NCBI GenBank assembly: GCA_018389105.1
Contig: JACATO010000307.1
Location: forward strand, 645,001 to 709,000
DNA from: Nautilus pompilius
Lineage: Eukaryota > Mollusca > Cephalopoda > Nautilida > Nautilidae
Length of the DNA: 64,000 bases
Direction: 5' to 3'
Notes under the pieces: generated by a model
Databases searched by the model: none
Seen by the model: the letters and a program-made list of their open reading frames with translations, nothing else
What the model was told of the DNA's origin: nothing
Shown: positions 13,392 through 27,103 of the stretch, piece by piece
Layout of the letters: each line of letters opens with the position of its first letter
Numbering within the stretch: the first letter of the stretch is position 1
Position numbers and translations under genes: made by a program

Positions 13392-15395
13392 CTGAAAGAG
13401 TGAAAAACATTTTGCTATTTTGGATGGACTATTCACAAATCTTCTCCTTGTTTTTTTTTTTCTCTTTTCCAGTCATACACACTATTCATTAGTGTAGAAA
13501 ACTACATGTTAAATATTACAATAAATCTACGTTGAGCTCTAAAAAATAAACAGATCTTTTGCTGCTTCTAACAGTTTCAGGCAAGTCTGAAAATGGTAAC
13601 TGTTGTTTTGTTTTTATGCCAATGCTTCAAGTTCCTGAGTAAATATTTAAGAAAACATTATCCCTTCACATTCTTATCCACTTGCCATATTTTTACTCTA
13701 CAATCACATACATGCATATACAAAATTTCATGAAAGCAGTTATAGCCAATATTTAATCTCTGATCATCCTGCAGAGTGCATGGAAACTTCATTTTTATTC
13801 AATGTATATAATTCCAAAATGATACAAATTTTATGAAATGTATCCATATATTGCAGTTAGAATCATAATTCCAACTTTAAAAGCACAATCTGGAGTCATT
13901 GGTGTTTCAAACTTCCAAAATTCTGGCAAAAAAAACAAACAACAAAAACAATGACCTAGCAATAAAACTTGCATTTACTACGTTTTCAAATGTTAATTTT
14001 CAAAGCCTCAGACTTAATGCAGAGATTCCAAGTGCATAATGCAAATGAAATGAAAATGGTGATTGTTTAATGATGCGTGAGAAAATAAAGAGACTAAATA
14101 TCAAATGGCCATATTAGCTGATCGTGCAGCTAAATTGACCAAAGATAAGCATCGGGGATTTGTTATTTTGCTGAAGTAGATCATTTACAAAATTTTGACA
14201 ACTTCTCAGAAGAAAATTTATCACAGTAGGTGACAATGCATAGGAAAGGATATCCAAACCAGTGACAGTATTTATACAATTTAGCAACACTTCTTTTAAG
14301 AGTTATTCTATAAGTAACATTTTAATGAATAAATTAAATTGTCACTTCTGATAAGTCAAAAAAATTTTTAATATTGAACAAGGAAAAACTTGTTCTTGCT
14401 ACATTAAAAAAACTCAAATATATATATATATTTCTGTTTGTTCATTTTCGTTTTTATAACTATATAATTCTATCACCTGTTGCTACTTTGATTCAGAAAG
14501 AGTTGCCAGTTTTAATTTCACAAGGTAAACACCTGAATACCCCCACACTTGTTTTAGTGAAACTGATGGGCCACCCTGTCTTAATCATTGGCAAGTGAGT
14601 AACAAAACTTTAATTTAAATTGTTCTTTGTTTTTTTAACTTGGAATTTATTAAATACAACTTAAACTTTTTAATTGCAAATATCTAAGTGCAAATGATAG
14701 TGATAAGGTTCCCATGCCAATTCACCGACTCTGTAGATGACTTTCCTAAAAACCAAATTTTTTAGCAAACACCAGGACACAGGTGAACAGAAACTACCAA
14801 CTATTACTGCCAGTTTTCATTCAAAGCCTTCTCTTTCATAGCTACTTAGAGAATGATCAAAGTTTATCTGACTAAATCAATATGTCAAAAGAACCTATGC
14901 TGATTTTCAACCAATGATGGCAATTCATTTTAAATAACAGATGTGGCACTTGATCCTGCGTTAAATTTGGCTGACTCCGCATGCACGAATAAATTTAATT
15001 AAAATTCCCCACTCTGGATATGTCTGGTGACAGAATTCTTAGCAATTGAAGTTCATTTATGTAACTACTGAATTAGTTTTTTTTTAAAAAATATGTAATG
15101 TTTTAACGTGCAAAGCGACTGATTTAGAGATACTTTCCCAATGAGCCAACTGATTCTTAAAGAAACTTGTCAACGGTACCTGAAAATCTAGAAATTCATT
15201 TCAAAATGTCAATGAAAAACAAAGTATTAATCAATAAAAACCAACTAGATTTCTCCAGTATGTAGAAATAGAAACCAGTATTTGATCTTGCCACCAAATT
15301 TCCGATACATTCAAAATATTTTATCTATCATTCTGTTTCTAAAATGTCAGAATAACTAATAAATTGATTCAAATCATCCCACCTTACTAAGAGGA

Positions 15396-15423
<28 letters not shown>
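15396..15423. repeat. (AT)n microsatellite
   Basis: Fourteen AT units in an uninterrupted run, inside an AGAP intron. Confidence 0.95.
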
Positions 15424-15427
<4 letters not shown>

Positions 15428-18400
15428 TTTAATGAGAATTTAAACATTTATAAAAGCATCTTATGCAGCCTTCAGTTTCTAATCAATCTACTGCTAAAGG
15501 TTATAATTAGGATTTAGCCTGGTTGATCAGGACAGTTATCAAGTCCAGGAGAGAAAACACAGACCTAGCAGAGAGTGTCCAAAATACCTAAGATAGACAA
15601 ATCTGTTGAGACAGGCAGCATTGTTCCCAGCACTGCTGGAATGGTTTTCAAAAAAATTAAACTCTGAATCACTATCTCTTGGGGGAACCATGAGAATAAT
15701 ACTCTGAAATGTCAGAGAACCATTATGCAAGCAAGCATCAATCTTTCTTTCTGCAATTTAACAAATGATTTTAAATTCCCACAGTTCTCCAATACGTAGC
15801 TCTTATTACTATCTATACTAAAATTCAAAATCAACCTACAATTACTATGCAAAATCAAACTAAAAAACATTAACAATTAAAGTAAGATATTACTTTCATC
15901 ACAAGATTTTAACAAACACACATAGTACTCTACCCACAGCTGGTAGTCATCAAAATTGGACTTCTATCTATGACATTAAACCAAAGACAGTTAAACTTTT
16001 AAAATGAACTTATTTTAAAACCCATAAGTTTGAATTTACTGAAAAAATTTCATTTTTATATATAATTATATTATTTAAAAGTGCACTGCTGATATCCTTT
16101 AACCCAGACATTTAGACAGATTTCTGTACATCAACAATCAGGAGCTGGGAGTAGTTTATATGTGCATGACAGTGGAATAGATTTCTTTCAACAACAACAT
16201 TTGTAAGAGCCATTTATATCAAAATTTATGCCTTGTAAATGTGAGTTAGGAGAAAATCCATTTAATGCATGAATTTTCTTTCAGACAAAACCAAAGCCAA
16301 TTTTTTATACTGACTACAACATAACATTTGTATGCTAAACATTTTTTCTATACTGCACTTCAGTATTATCAATTATATTTGTTTTTAATTACTTATTTTC
16401 CTTAAGACAGGATTGATGATGAGAAAATTTTTCAAAGATGTGATTACAATTAAAAAAAAAAAAAACTAATTAAAAATATGCACAAAATATTTTCACTATT
16501 TTTTCAAAACTATTATGAAATAGTACAACAGACCCATTCAAAAAAAGATTAATAGTCTTTTAGTAGTAATCTGCTTAATTCTAAAAAATTTTAATTAATA
16601 AATAACACTCTTCATACCTAGCAACCTAGTATTGCCTACATTTCTATCTGAAAGTATTGATACTTACCATAACTTCTAGTGTCCTAATAATAAATTACCA
16701 TTGTAGTAAACATATATTAAACCATTTTTACTGCATTTTTATGAAATATTTTCCTAAGTTATTGTTTCTACACAATGACTAATTTAAATCTGACTGAGGA
16801 AGTTTATTCAAATGAAAATTGTTCCCTATGACAATTTTCCCATGTCGGGTTATCTAAATTTAAGAGCAAAACAGTTATTTCCACACACACTAGGTAAACA
16901 TTTTACATTACACAGATTTTTAATACAAATTTTACTGACTAATCTATAAACATTGTCTTTAAGTGCACAATAAGACAAGCTGCCAAACTTTCTTCTCACT
17001 GAGCTAGTCATATTTGAATCGGTTTTTTCTTTCAAGGTGAAAACAATTTTTAAAAATCTGTAGACAGCTAAAAATACTAGCAATTAGTGTCATCTTTTAT
17101 ATCATTATCTGTACCATGCAAGTAATTATATGGCTTACATCAACACAGGTTACTTCTTCATTCTTGATATTCATTAAGTTAAACCTGTACATTAAATCCC
17201 CTGGGCTACCAAACAAAACTGAAGAATAGAAAATGTTAACTATAATATTCAGACTTAACAAAAAAAATCAAAACCTCTAAAGAGAATAATCTATGACATG
17301 AATGAGCAAACAAACAGAATAGTTTGTATGGAACAGACAGTGACACGCATCTAAAACTCCTAAATTCTCTTAATCAGCCTAAGACTACAAGAGTTAGCCG
17401 AGTCATTTTAATCACATTGTATCCATTGATTTTATAAAGCCTTGGCCACAATAATTTTAATCAGACAGGAAGGATCATGGAGTGATAAGATAATCAAGCC
17501 TTGTCTTTTGCACAAATTAATTTTAAACATTTTTAGTGAAGACATACATATTTTAAATAATTATTTCATTTAAGCTTTTCAATTTTCACAAGTTATCAGT
17601 TCTTGGTTAAAGAGCTAAAACCATCTTCTGGCATCAGATCAGAGAAATTCAACGCTCTCACTTTCTCTTGCCAGTTTATGAGCCAGCAGGAGATGAAACT
17701 TCAACTGCCAGCTCTAAATAAAAAATTCTTTCAGTCATTAAGATACTGTTATCAATATAGTATACGCGTGCTTGAGCTATGCTAGCATTTTATTTTTATT
17801 TAGTAATTTACCTAGATTCTCTCTAAATCTGAATGAAATTTAGCACATCATGACAACAGATGAACTGTCAAAGTTGAAAATTAAAATTTCAGGAAATAGA
17901 AAAAAAAATTCACAATTGGTATTAATTTAGTACATCTGTTAACATTTGAAACAGGCCATATCAGTTTTTCACAGATATGTATTATGCCATACTACTATAT
18001 TAATTTTCCATACAGAGTCTTAAGTTAATCAAGCATGGTGTTCTCATTTACCTGCTCTCATCTGGAACCATATAGTTAAAAATAAACTCTACATGAAAAT
18101 CAAAATTATCTAAAGCATGTACCACATATTATGAAAATTATCCTAGCCATTAAAGGTAAGATGTTTTTTAATAGATAAAATAAAATTGATATGTTGCAAT
18201 GAAGAAAAAACTAAAAAAAAAAAATAATAATTAATAAATGTAATTCAAAATGTTTAACTTCATTTTACCACTTTTAGCATACTGAATGAAATTACATGGA
18301 ATGAATTTGATGATATAACTTTTTCAATACTTCATCATTAGCATCAGTGGCTTTTCAGAAACCGTTAAACGAATTTATAATCTGATTTACCTAATCATGA

Positions 18401-19187
18401 ACTTTTTTTAGTTTTATTTTACTGCAAGAAAGCTAACTGTTATTTCTTTAAATTCCTTTTTTTGATACAACCATTAAGCCTACAGCTTTGGGCCTTATCT
18501 TTTTTTTCATTAACATTTCAAACCAAGAGCAACAGTCTTAATATTCTGCGAAGTGAACATTAAGGGCTATACAAGATAATATTCAAAGCTAAAGATGAAA
18601 AGGGTTCAATCATTGTTACAAGATACACGAGATAGAACAGGTGAGAAATGTGAAGTAGCAGAGAGCTTTGTACTAGCTATCATGCTTTCTTCTCAACAAA
18701 ATACAATGGACAAATAATATGATGTTATAGACAAAATATTTCAAGAAAAAAAAATTAATCCTCAAACAAGTAATACTTTGAGGGCTTGATCCCCTTTGTA
18801 AATTTAGCAGACATGACAACTTACACGGATTGGTAAACAGGGAGAAAAAACATGAATGGGTCAGCTTGATATTTTCTTTCTGATTAATAAATTCGATAGG
18901 TAATTATATATACATTGACAGATATGACAAAGTCAGTTTTATTTTCTTTTAAAAAAATAATACCAATTTCCTACTTTTATAGACAAAGTTTAATCCTATT
19001 AGACAAATAACTCCCATAATTTCATCTAAACAGATTAAACATTGTGTCTACCTCATTTTTTGTATCACTTTACTTGTAAATGCTCGCAGATGCACAACTT
19101 TATTACAAAAACATTTATTTTATAGCACCAAGCAAACAAAGTATTCTAACAAACTAATCTTTAGACAAAAATGTTCACAAAATTAAA

Positions 19188-19188
<1 letters not shown>

Positions 19189-19221
<33 letters not shown>

Positions 19222-19237
19222 ATGAGAGAGAGAGAGA
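19189..19237. repeat. Compound (TG)n-(GA)n microsatellite
   Basis: Sixteen TG units (19189-19220) are followed by CA and about seven GA units. It lies inside an AGAP intron. Confidence 0.97.
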
Positions 19238-21665
19238 CCATTCCACATGCTTATAAATGCAGGTTTGAAAAAAAAGATTCAAGGAACAATTGTCTTCCAT
19301 GAATTATAACTTTAATATGGTTAATTTTGTTCACTTGTTTCTTCTCTTTTCATTATATTTTTTAAGAAAGAAAAAAAATAACAATATGAAAACTTCATAC
19401 TTCATATCTACAAGGCAAAACAAAAGGACTTGATATAAAGATCACTTTTAAGATGAACAAATTCTTCACACATTTTTTTTCTTCAAGAAGTTCGTTCTGC
19501 TTTGGTTTTCTCAGGTGTTAAGCGGACATCTGAGAAAACTGCATCTGTGTCCTACAGCTGAAGTTCTTCAGGCTTTGCAGAGCATAAAGGCTAAACAGCA
19601 ACCCACATAGAAAGAAGTATTTTATGTTTCTGACCAAAACTGTATGGTTAATTTCCTGCCTGTCAGAGCAGCAGGCCAGTTAATCTAAATTAACTGTTTA
19701 ATGTCTATGCACACGTGCATAGATTCCAAATTTTCCCATGCTGCCAGTGTCCTCTACATATTTGTCACTTAAATGCCATAAAGTCTTTTAAATACACAAT
19801 AGTGGCCTAGCCAAAGCATAATCAGCAGAATATAAATAGTAAGCTTCTTGAGGAAAAAGAGAGAAGCATGCAATCATTAAGACAATGAATTAGCGTAGAA
19901 AGACTACTAATGGTTTTACGAATTTACTTATTTTCTCGAAAAGTATATGTAAAAATAAGCACCTAATGATCAATAGGCATACTGTTAAGTTTGCTATACT
20001 CCCTTTCTAAATACTTTAGTAATAACCAAAAAACCAAATTAACTTAAAAAACAAATAATAATAATAATAATAATTCTAAGTGATGAAGATAAAATTATTA
20101 TTTTGGGGTTAAAACATGCCTTTGCTTGCCTAGTCAGCCTTTAATGAGGTCTCATTTTCTTTCTAACTTTGCTTGTAAAAGCCATAAAATCCCGCAGCAC
20201 CAGCACCACAATGTTTTTACCGTGTATAGATTACAAAAGCATTTAAACCATCTTCCATGCTTGGCTAGAGATGCTACTACAACTCTGAAGTTAAACTAAT
20301 GAAACCATGTCAAACAATAATGCAATACTTATTTTAAATCCCAAAGCATATTGAAAACTTGTGTTTTGAAACAACAATGGCATTTAACAAGCTTAAAAAA
20401 GAAAACACCAAATGATGAAATCAAGAGCTGGTAGAAAATTTAGTTTTTAAAGTTATGTTAACATATTACTTACTATGTTTTGGTAGCATTCCTTACAGAC
20501 TAGAAAACAAAATTAGTTTCAGTATTAAAGGCTGAATTTTTCAATTCACCAGTTAGACAGGAAGGTAATTGTTTCAAACTTTCTTTTTATATAGTTATTT
20601 GCTTCTTTAATTAGAGCAAATGAATCTGACACACACACATATATATACACACATATATATATATAAACAATTCAGTTTTTCTTGGAGATTTATTTTCCCA
20701 AAACTAATTCAAAATAATCTGCCTAGAATTATACCAATTTAGGTATGTAGTGCTACTCCAGTGCTTAAAAATAATCATTAAAAAACTTTTTTTTTTGAGC
20801 ATAAGTAAACAAATAAACAAGTGGGTGTGTGTGTGCATGTGTGTTTTCTTCTTCTTGGTACAATTTGTCCTCCGTTTTGACCTAATATGAAATTTTATTC
20901 TGGATTAAGTTCTTTCCATTCCAGAGAGTACAATCAATCATACTGTCATCTTTCCTTTAAATCAGTACTTACTTAAATTCTTCTTAAGCTGACTACTAAA
21001 GTATTAAATGAAGGTAATTCAGTTTAATTTATCCTATTTGGTTACCCAGTTTAACTTCTATACCCTGATTTGAGAGTTTTCAAAATTTTCATACATCAGT
21101 CAGTGCGTAAATCAACTGTTATTGCATCACAAATTGCAATGTGGAATATCAGAGTTGTGATTCAATGCAAACTTGGTTCTTTCGCAAAGGGATGAGTAAA
21201 TGTTACACAAATCAAGCTTATTATTATGCATTGGTATACATCATATCTATCATGGTGATTTCTGTTTGAATGCAAATAAGCAAAAATATTTTCAAATTTG
21301 ACACAATAAAAAATATTTATTTGCTTTGAAAAATTACTTTTATAAAATAAAAAAACAAAAAAAAATAGAAGGGGATTAAGCAACAAACATTTTTCAAAAT
21401 TATTTATTTAATTTTACCACACACACACAAACTACTTAACTTATTTTTTAAAGTCTTGATTGAATAACTGCTAATCAGTTTTGTCAGTTCGTAAGCAACA
21501 GTTATTAATCATGTAAAGACCATTACACCGGGTGTATACATTCATGCCAATTTTGATGAGTATTCACCATACCTTAAGTCTTAGTCCAAATACCAAAACC
21601 TGCCAGATCAGAAAACCTGATTATGTTCCTAAAATTCAAGACAAACCCAAACATTTAATACTTAC

Positions 21666-21724
21666 TAATTTCAAGTCGGGAACAGCCCTGCTTAACGTCC
21701 ATTCTTGACTATTTACAAATGAAT
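21666..21724 (-). CDS. AGAP1: AGAP exon upstream of the GTPase domain
   Basis: On the minus strand a pyrimidine-rich tract ending CTTGCAG precedes a 59-bp exon, which ends at donor GTAAGT (21665). It contributes two bases to a split codon and then SFVNSQEWTLSRAVPDLKL. In AGAP proteins the block SFVNSQEWTLSR.VP.LK lies directly before the GTPase domain, so this exon joins in phase 0 to the P-loop exon at 13391. That gives a continuous match across the junction. The incoming phase is 1: the split codon ends in AT, so a preceding G gives the family's Asp and a preceding A gives Asn. Length, phase and conservation together make this a secure call. Confidence 0.92.
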
Positions 21725-24700
21725 CTGCAAGAAATAAACAAAATAAAACACTATTACCTATAGCTAGAAATATGTTTCAGGGTCCTCATGCTTAAAAACA
21801 CAATTTTTACCTACTAGATTTGCTATATAAAGAATTAATACAGTCATAGTAGCAGAGAATTTTTTTCTTTTCTTAAAATAAGCTTGGCCAAAGGAATGCA
21901 AGGCAAACACGAAGGAATTTAAGAAACCTCAAGCATAAATCTTTCTTCCAACTCACTCAAAATCAGACCTGACTGGGCTGTGGTTTTATGCTGGGCCCTG
22001 AATGCATTGGCTTTTTTGGTTAATCAGCCAATCCAGCATTGTGATTACAGTCCCACCCCCCACTTTTCTTGGGCGGTGTGATGCCTGTGGTGCCACTGTG
22101 TGTTCAGGTATGTGCGCGCTATTCTGACAGAGCTTGGAACAAGTGTCACAGTCCCAGCTTACACTATGGGGCCATGCCACAATTGGCTCCCATACCAGGC
22201 TACCAGTAATACTAGGGTGTCCGGTACAAAACACACTTTGATCTTATTTTCCACCTGCAGTGTTTAATATTATTCTGATTAGGTTCAATAAGCTCATGTT
22301 ACTGCATTTACACAAGCCCCTGTCTAATATAAGTGGTTGTAGTATAAGCCCTTCAAATAAAAACACTCAAAACCTTCTCACATGCATTCTAAACATCACC
22401 AACTGAGGAATCTACAGAATTTTTTAATAAGAAGTGTCCAAGGAAAACCCATGTATACAGGCTGGTTCAGAAGAGAAAAACAAAGCAAATGGCTTGACAC
22501 CATCCAATGGAAGCTGAACCAAAGACACCTACATAGTGCAAAACTGTTACATTAACTTGCCATTACTTTCCATCTTTAAAATAACCCATTTAAGAACTGG
22601 CCACACATTTTTCAAAATACCTTCTTGTTTAAATTTCTTTACCACTTGGGGGAACTTATGCAATCTACTAACATATTGTAACATAGTAACAGTTATTTTA
22701 CCAATTCTTCTCTATCAGCAATAAAAAGATCTGCCATAGCCTAGCAGCTCACTCATGAGTAACTAATATTCGTATAAAGAAGACATCAAAGTTTTAAAAT
22801 TACAAGCCTGGTATTTGGATGCAAAAGAATTCTTATTTGTTGGAATTTTCAAACTTTATAGTGAACAGAATCTCTTATAATAATGTAAATAAAAATGAAA
22901 TAATTCATCTGTGACATGCACACTAAACCAACTGACCTTAGTTATGCAACTTCAGTCACTGATCAGAAAGAAAAAACACACTGACAACAACTCCGTCAGT
23001 CAGTAATGCTCCAGTCAGCCATGTGTTGATTTGCATACTTTTAGTGCTATCAACTTTTGGATACATACTTTTATAAGTCTTGATATTAAATTGTATTATA
23101 GTTTATTTTTAATTACTTATTTAAAGCATGCCTTATTCTATAAACCTGTTTTAAAAAAAAAAAACAGAAATAATTACAGACAATGGTGCACCATAGTAAT
23201 GAAAAGTTTTTTTTTAAAAAATAAAAAACACTAGTCAGCCAGAGAATGCAAGCAATAGAATACTGGTACTTTTTTTATGAGAAAAGTTCTATTATTTTAT
23301 ATGAAGTACCCAGATTATATACAAACACATTTTAGTTTCAACTAAAGTTTGTTGCTCAAGATTTTTAAAAGCTCTTGTTTATTCAAACCCATTTTATCAA
23401 AGATACAAAATGAAATTCAATATAAAAATTTTTTTTGGAAATAACTATTTTCTTTCTTCTTAAAATGTATCTATCTGAGTTCTAGTAATTAATTTTGCTT
23501 AAAAATGGGGACTAAAGTTTCCATGGAATTTTAAAATAAAGCAATGTTAATATTTACCTACAAGCTAAATACATCTGGTACTTCTGATAGATATTTTAAC
23601 TTCTTTACAAACTTTTATTAAACTGATGAAAACTTGTAATTAAATAAGAATAAATGTTTTTTTTTTGGGGGGTAGTAACCTTCAGGAAGAGGTCAGGTCT
23701 TGATCTTGTAAAAATAGCACAAAAAACATGAAGAGAACAAGCAGTTTTGTTTAATTTAATAATTCCATTGTGTTTGCAAAATTTTCTCCAGCTATACATG
23801 CTAAAGAAAATTAAAATTTCTGCTATGCAACTAATCAGCTGAGAAGTTTGGAAACCAAACCAACATTTACCTACATTCAATCTTTTGTACTAACTGTCAA
23901 AGGAACCATCATCCATGAAACAAGTGATCTTTCAGTACAAACCTAATTAACTTAAGGAACAGTACTCGCTCATCTGTCACGAATTTACTAGCAGCTAAGT
24001 ACTAATAAGAATGCTCAAAGTAAATCTCTCAGAAAAATGCAATGATATTAATGTTTATCTCAAGATCAGTGAATTCTGGCATATTCACTCAAGGAAAATC
24101 TTTATCATAGGATTTGAGTTTTCTGTTGTTGTTTATTTTTCAGTCAGATTTTACTTTGTGCTTAGTTTTTCGCAATAAACTGAACCTATGTAAAGTGATG
24201 GCTAACTGTTTAGCCATGCTATGACTCTTTTGATATGCCTAATGGTTTCTAATCTAAAATGCATTACTTTAGAATTTTGATTTATTCTTTTAAGGCTCAA
24301 AACAAATCTTTAAATAACAAAAAAAAAAAAAACAAACCCAAAGCACAGTTTTAATGAAGTTCTTGACATGTGGATGAATTTTGTTACAAATTTGTGTCAG
24401 GCAGGGCCTCTTAAACAACCTGAGAATTAGTTCCTTCATGGAAGTTTAAAATAACATACCCTATAAAAAAAACGTTACACTTTAATGAGGCTTCCACCCT
24501 GGGGAAAATACTTCAGAAAATGAAGAAAACCAACAGCATTATGTAAACCCCTTTCTAATGCATATCTTCATGAATTTTCCTACAGCTAATAACCCAGAGT
24601 AAGCAGGAGTCTGTCTGCCAATAGTGAATTAACTTGGCCTGAAATCGGTAAACATTATACAAAGTGCAGAACCACCCAAAATACCTTTCGAGTTTAAAAT

Positions 24701-25218
24701 TTTGTGCAAAAATAAATAGAGTAAGAAGAACTATAGTAGTAGTCAGCTGTAAATGGAATGAAGATTAATAGTGCACTTTCACTATACTGGCACCAGTTGG
24801 TTCCTTTTTGTTTTTTTTTTAATGATGCATATTTTTCTTAATATACATTTAATTATTTTTTACTGGTAAGATTGTTTATGACATGCCAAAAGAGAAAAAT
24901 CACAATTTTATATGTTCATTAATTGAGCATCAATGTTAACAAATAAACAGAATACAAACGACTGTCAGAATATCACATATTATTAGAAAGTTCAATATTA
25001 ACAAGCATCTACTTTTGTTAAACTATTTTCTACATATCATGCATCAACTTTGACTGGTCATATATGACAAAATAATTTGTGTTGAACAACAGATGAGATT
25101 TTGCAGTCTTTCTATCATTCAATAAATTACTATTAAAAATGCAAAGTTAACTAGCTTTCTCAGCTAATTGCTCATTATTACTGGTTAATTCTGCTACAAA
25201 ACAAGATAAAACACTTAC
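21725..25218 (-). other. AGAP intron between the candidate first exon and the 21724 exon
   Basis: If the exon at 25219-25300 is used, this 3.5-kb interval is its intron. It runs from GTAAGT at 25218 to CTTGCAG at 21725. Apart from the CCAAT-containing island I see only AT-rich sequence and one short perfect palindrome (ATGGCTAA-CTGT-TTAGCCAT) near 24199-24218. Confidence 0.5.
21965..22240. other. GC-richer island with several CCAAT motifs; function unknown
   Basis: This patch is clearly less AT-rich than its surroundings and lies about 240-520 bp upstream of the minus-strand AGAP exon at 21724. It contains NF-Y-like CCAAT sequences in both orientations: CATTGGC near 22005, GCCAATC near 22028 and AATTGGC near 22182. 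An 82-codon minus-strand ORF covers it, but I recognise no family in that ORF. It could be an internal promoter or enhancer of AGAP, or a fragment of an unknown repeat. Confidence 0.35.
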
Positions 25219-25300
25219 TCTGTGGCTTCTTCTGGATGAGAGATGTATCTGTTTTGCTTTTACGATAAGGCAAGGCTATCCTTTTCAAAGTTCCTAGCAT
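25219..25300 (-). CDS. AGAP1: Candidate alternative first coding exon of AGAP
   Basis: On the minus strand an ATG at 25300 opens 27 codons starting MLGTLKRIALPYRKSKTDTS and continuing LIQKKPQ. It ends with one spare base before donor GTAAGT (25218). An in-frame TGA lies 15-13 bases before the ATG, so the reading frame starts here. The exit phase (1) matches the entry phase of the AGAP exon at 21724, and splicing would make an Asn codon before SFVNSQEW. The peptide is basic (six Lys, two Arg in 27 residues), as one might expect for a membrane-associating tail. I do not recognise it as a conserved AGAP N-terminus. The link is inferred from strand, phase and donor quality, so it could belong to another transcript. 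Confidence 0.5.
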
Positions 25301-27103
25301 TGTCCAATCATATCAACTAATAAAACGTTTCTTCTGCTATCAACTTCTGGTAACATCCCCAATAAAAAAACTATTTTCAACAAGGTATGCAAATACCAAT
25401 ATTTGCATGTCTGTGGGTTGTTTTTCCTTCTTTCTTAGTCCATGGCAATTTTCAGTAATTTTTCATTTCTTCCATGCAGGTGGGAGAATAAAGTTTCTAC
25501 TTCTGAGAGAAAATTCTCAATTACTTGTCACCTAAAACCTGTGAAGTTGTATGTAGCTAGGTAGGAAGGGAGAGGTCTGAGGTGGTGCTAACTATGATAA
25601 ATTCAGGAAAATTAGAAAGTGGCTTCACTGGCAGACTTTTATTGCCAGTTCATTCCACTTTATACTTCCTAAAGCAATACGGCCACCTACAAATATCAGC
25701 TAACTTCACTAACCTTGTCTGTCTGCAACCTTTGCTCTACATATTTGAGCTGATACAGGAAAATCCTTCACTCAAGTTAAGACAAAAGACCCACACATCA
25801 CTCCTCCCAAGACTTGAATTCCATGCATAAACATCTAGAGCACAGATAGCCCTTCTGGATTAATAAGATCCATGTGACCATCAAATACAAAGTTATCTGC
25901 AAAAGTGATAGACTCGCAGTTATTCACAGGCCAGGTACTTAAGATGACATAATGATATGAACAGAATTCTATCGCCTGCCTGTTCTTAACCACTATGAAT
26001 GTAAGGGAAAGAAAAATGTTTGCAGAAATAATACACTAGCCAATTATACTATATTGCCTAAAACTGTCAGGCATAAATTACATACAATGTATGTATGAGC
26101 AATGTGCCAAGGAAATTTAAATCCTTCCATGCTAACAGCCTCACACAGAGTATTCAGTTGCATGGAAAACCTGTGTGTTATTAAGAATCTGTAGAATAAT
26201 GAGTCTTAATTTAGAATTTAGAAGTAGATAGCCAAAATGTTTGCTATGTAAAAAATTTTTTCATATTTTCCTGTTGGTAAGCAAAAGAATGTGATCTCTA
26301 ATTCTTGGTAGAAAAAATTAACTCTGAAAAAAAAAAAAAATGTTGTCATCTTCGTTGTTTCATTTTTAGCCTACGAATACATAGCTCTGAAAAGTAAAAT
26401 ACTTGCCGACATTTTATCTTCCTCTCACACTAACATTTGATGCAAGAACCACGGAATTTTAAGTAGATTTTAAAAATATTCTGATACTGTTTCAAAAACA
26501 GTGGCCAACCCAATTCTTATAGTTTATTTATATTAGATGATAATCATACTGCAAGGATTATATGCAAAAAAACAAAAGTAAATTTGGTCCATTATCTAGA
26601 GGTTACTAACATTGGTGTAAATCAACATTAGAACTCAACTACAGAATGAACCAGTTAAGCTAAAACAAATTGGTGTAGTTTTTCTTATGAAAAATCCAAA
26701 GTAGTTTTTAAAAGAATATTGTTAATCGAAAGGCTTAATTTACTTCAAAAACGTTTTGTGATGACTCAACTATCTGTAATCTAGGACAAATTTCAGTAAA
26801 TTTTCAATGTTTTTCAAATACGTATGAGTGATGTCATACCTCTTCTGTCAAGAAAACTAGAAACTTTATCATTGTTGTAGTTGTGTATAGAGCTGAAGTA
26901 TGCTTAGTTGTGTGTCAGAGTCATATCAAATGATGTACTATTTAGCATTCGTATTATAACATTGTTACTTCATCTCTTTTTCTACTTCAAATTAGCTCAA
27001 AAATACTGGATGATAATCTCACATGTACAGAAAGAAAATATTTTTCATATACACTATATGATCTGACATCAGTAAACTTTATATTGAAGCTTAATCATAA
27101 ATA
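25301..27103. other. AT-rich non-coding DNA upstream of the candidate AGAP first exon
   Basis: If 25219-25300 is a first exon, its 5' UTR and promoter should be here. I see no clear TATA-Inr arrangement that stands out from the AT-rich background and no recognisable repeat. Confidence 0.4.

Larger units (their letters stand above)
13392..21665 (-). other. AGAP intron between the pre-GTPase exon and the P-loop exon
   Basis: This 8.3-kb intron opens with GTAAGT (minus strand) at 21665 and closes with a T-rich tract and TTTCAG at 13392. It contains an (AT)n microsatellite at 15396-15423, a (TG)16 plus (GA)n compound repeat at 19189-19237, an (AAT)n tract near 20058-20074 and (CA)/(TA) tracts near 20630-20665. 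I recognise no transposase in it. An imperfect stem (TTTTCTCAGGTGT...ACATCTGAGAAAA) lies near 19506-19540. Confidence 0.75.

Noticed and set aside
21986..22234. 82-codon minus-strand ORF with several Cys/His in the GC-richer island
   Set aside because: No known family; openness follows from the higher GC content. Kept only as an unexplained island.
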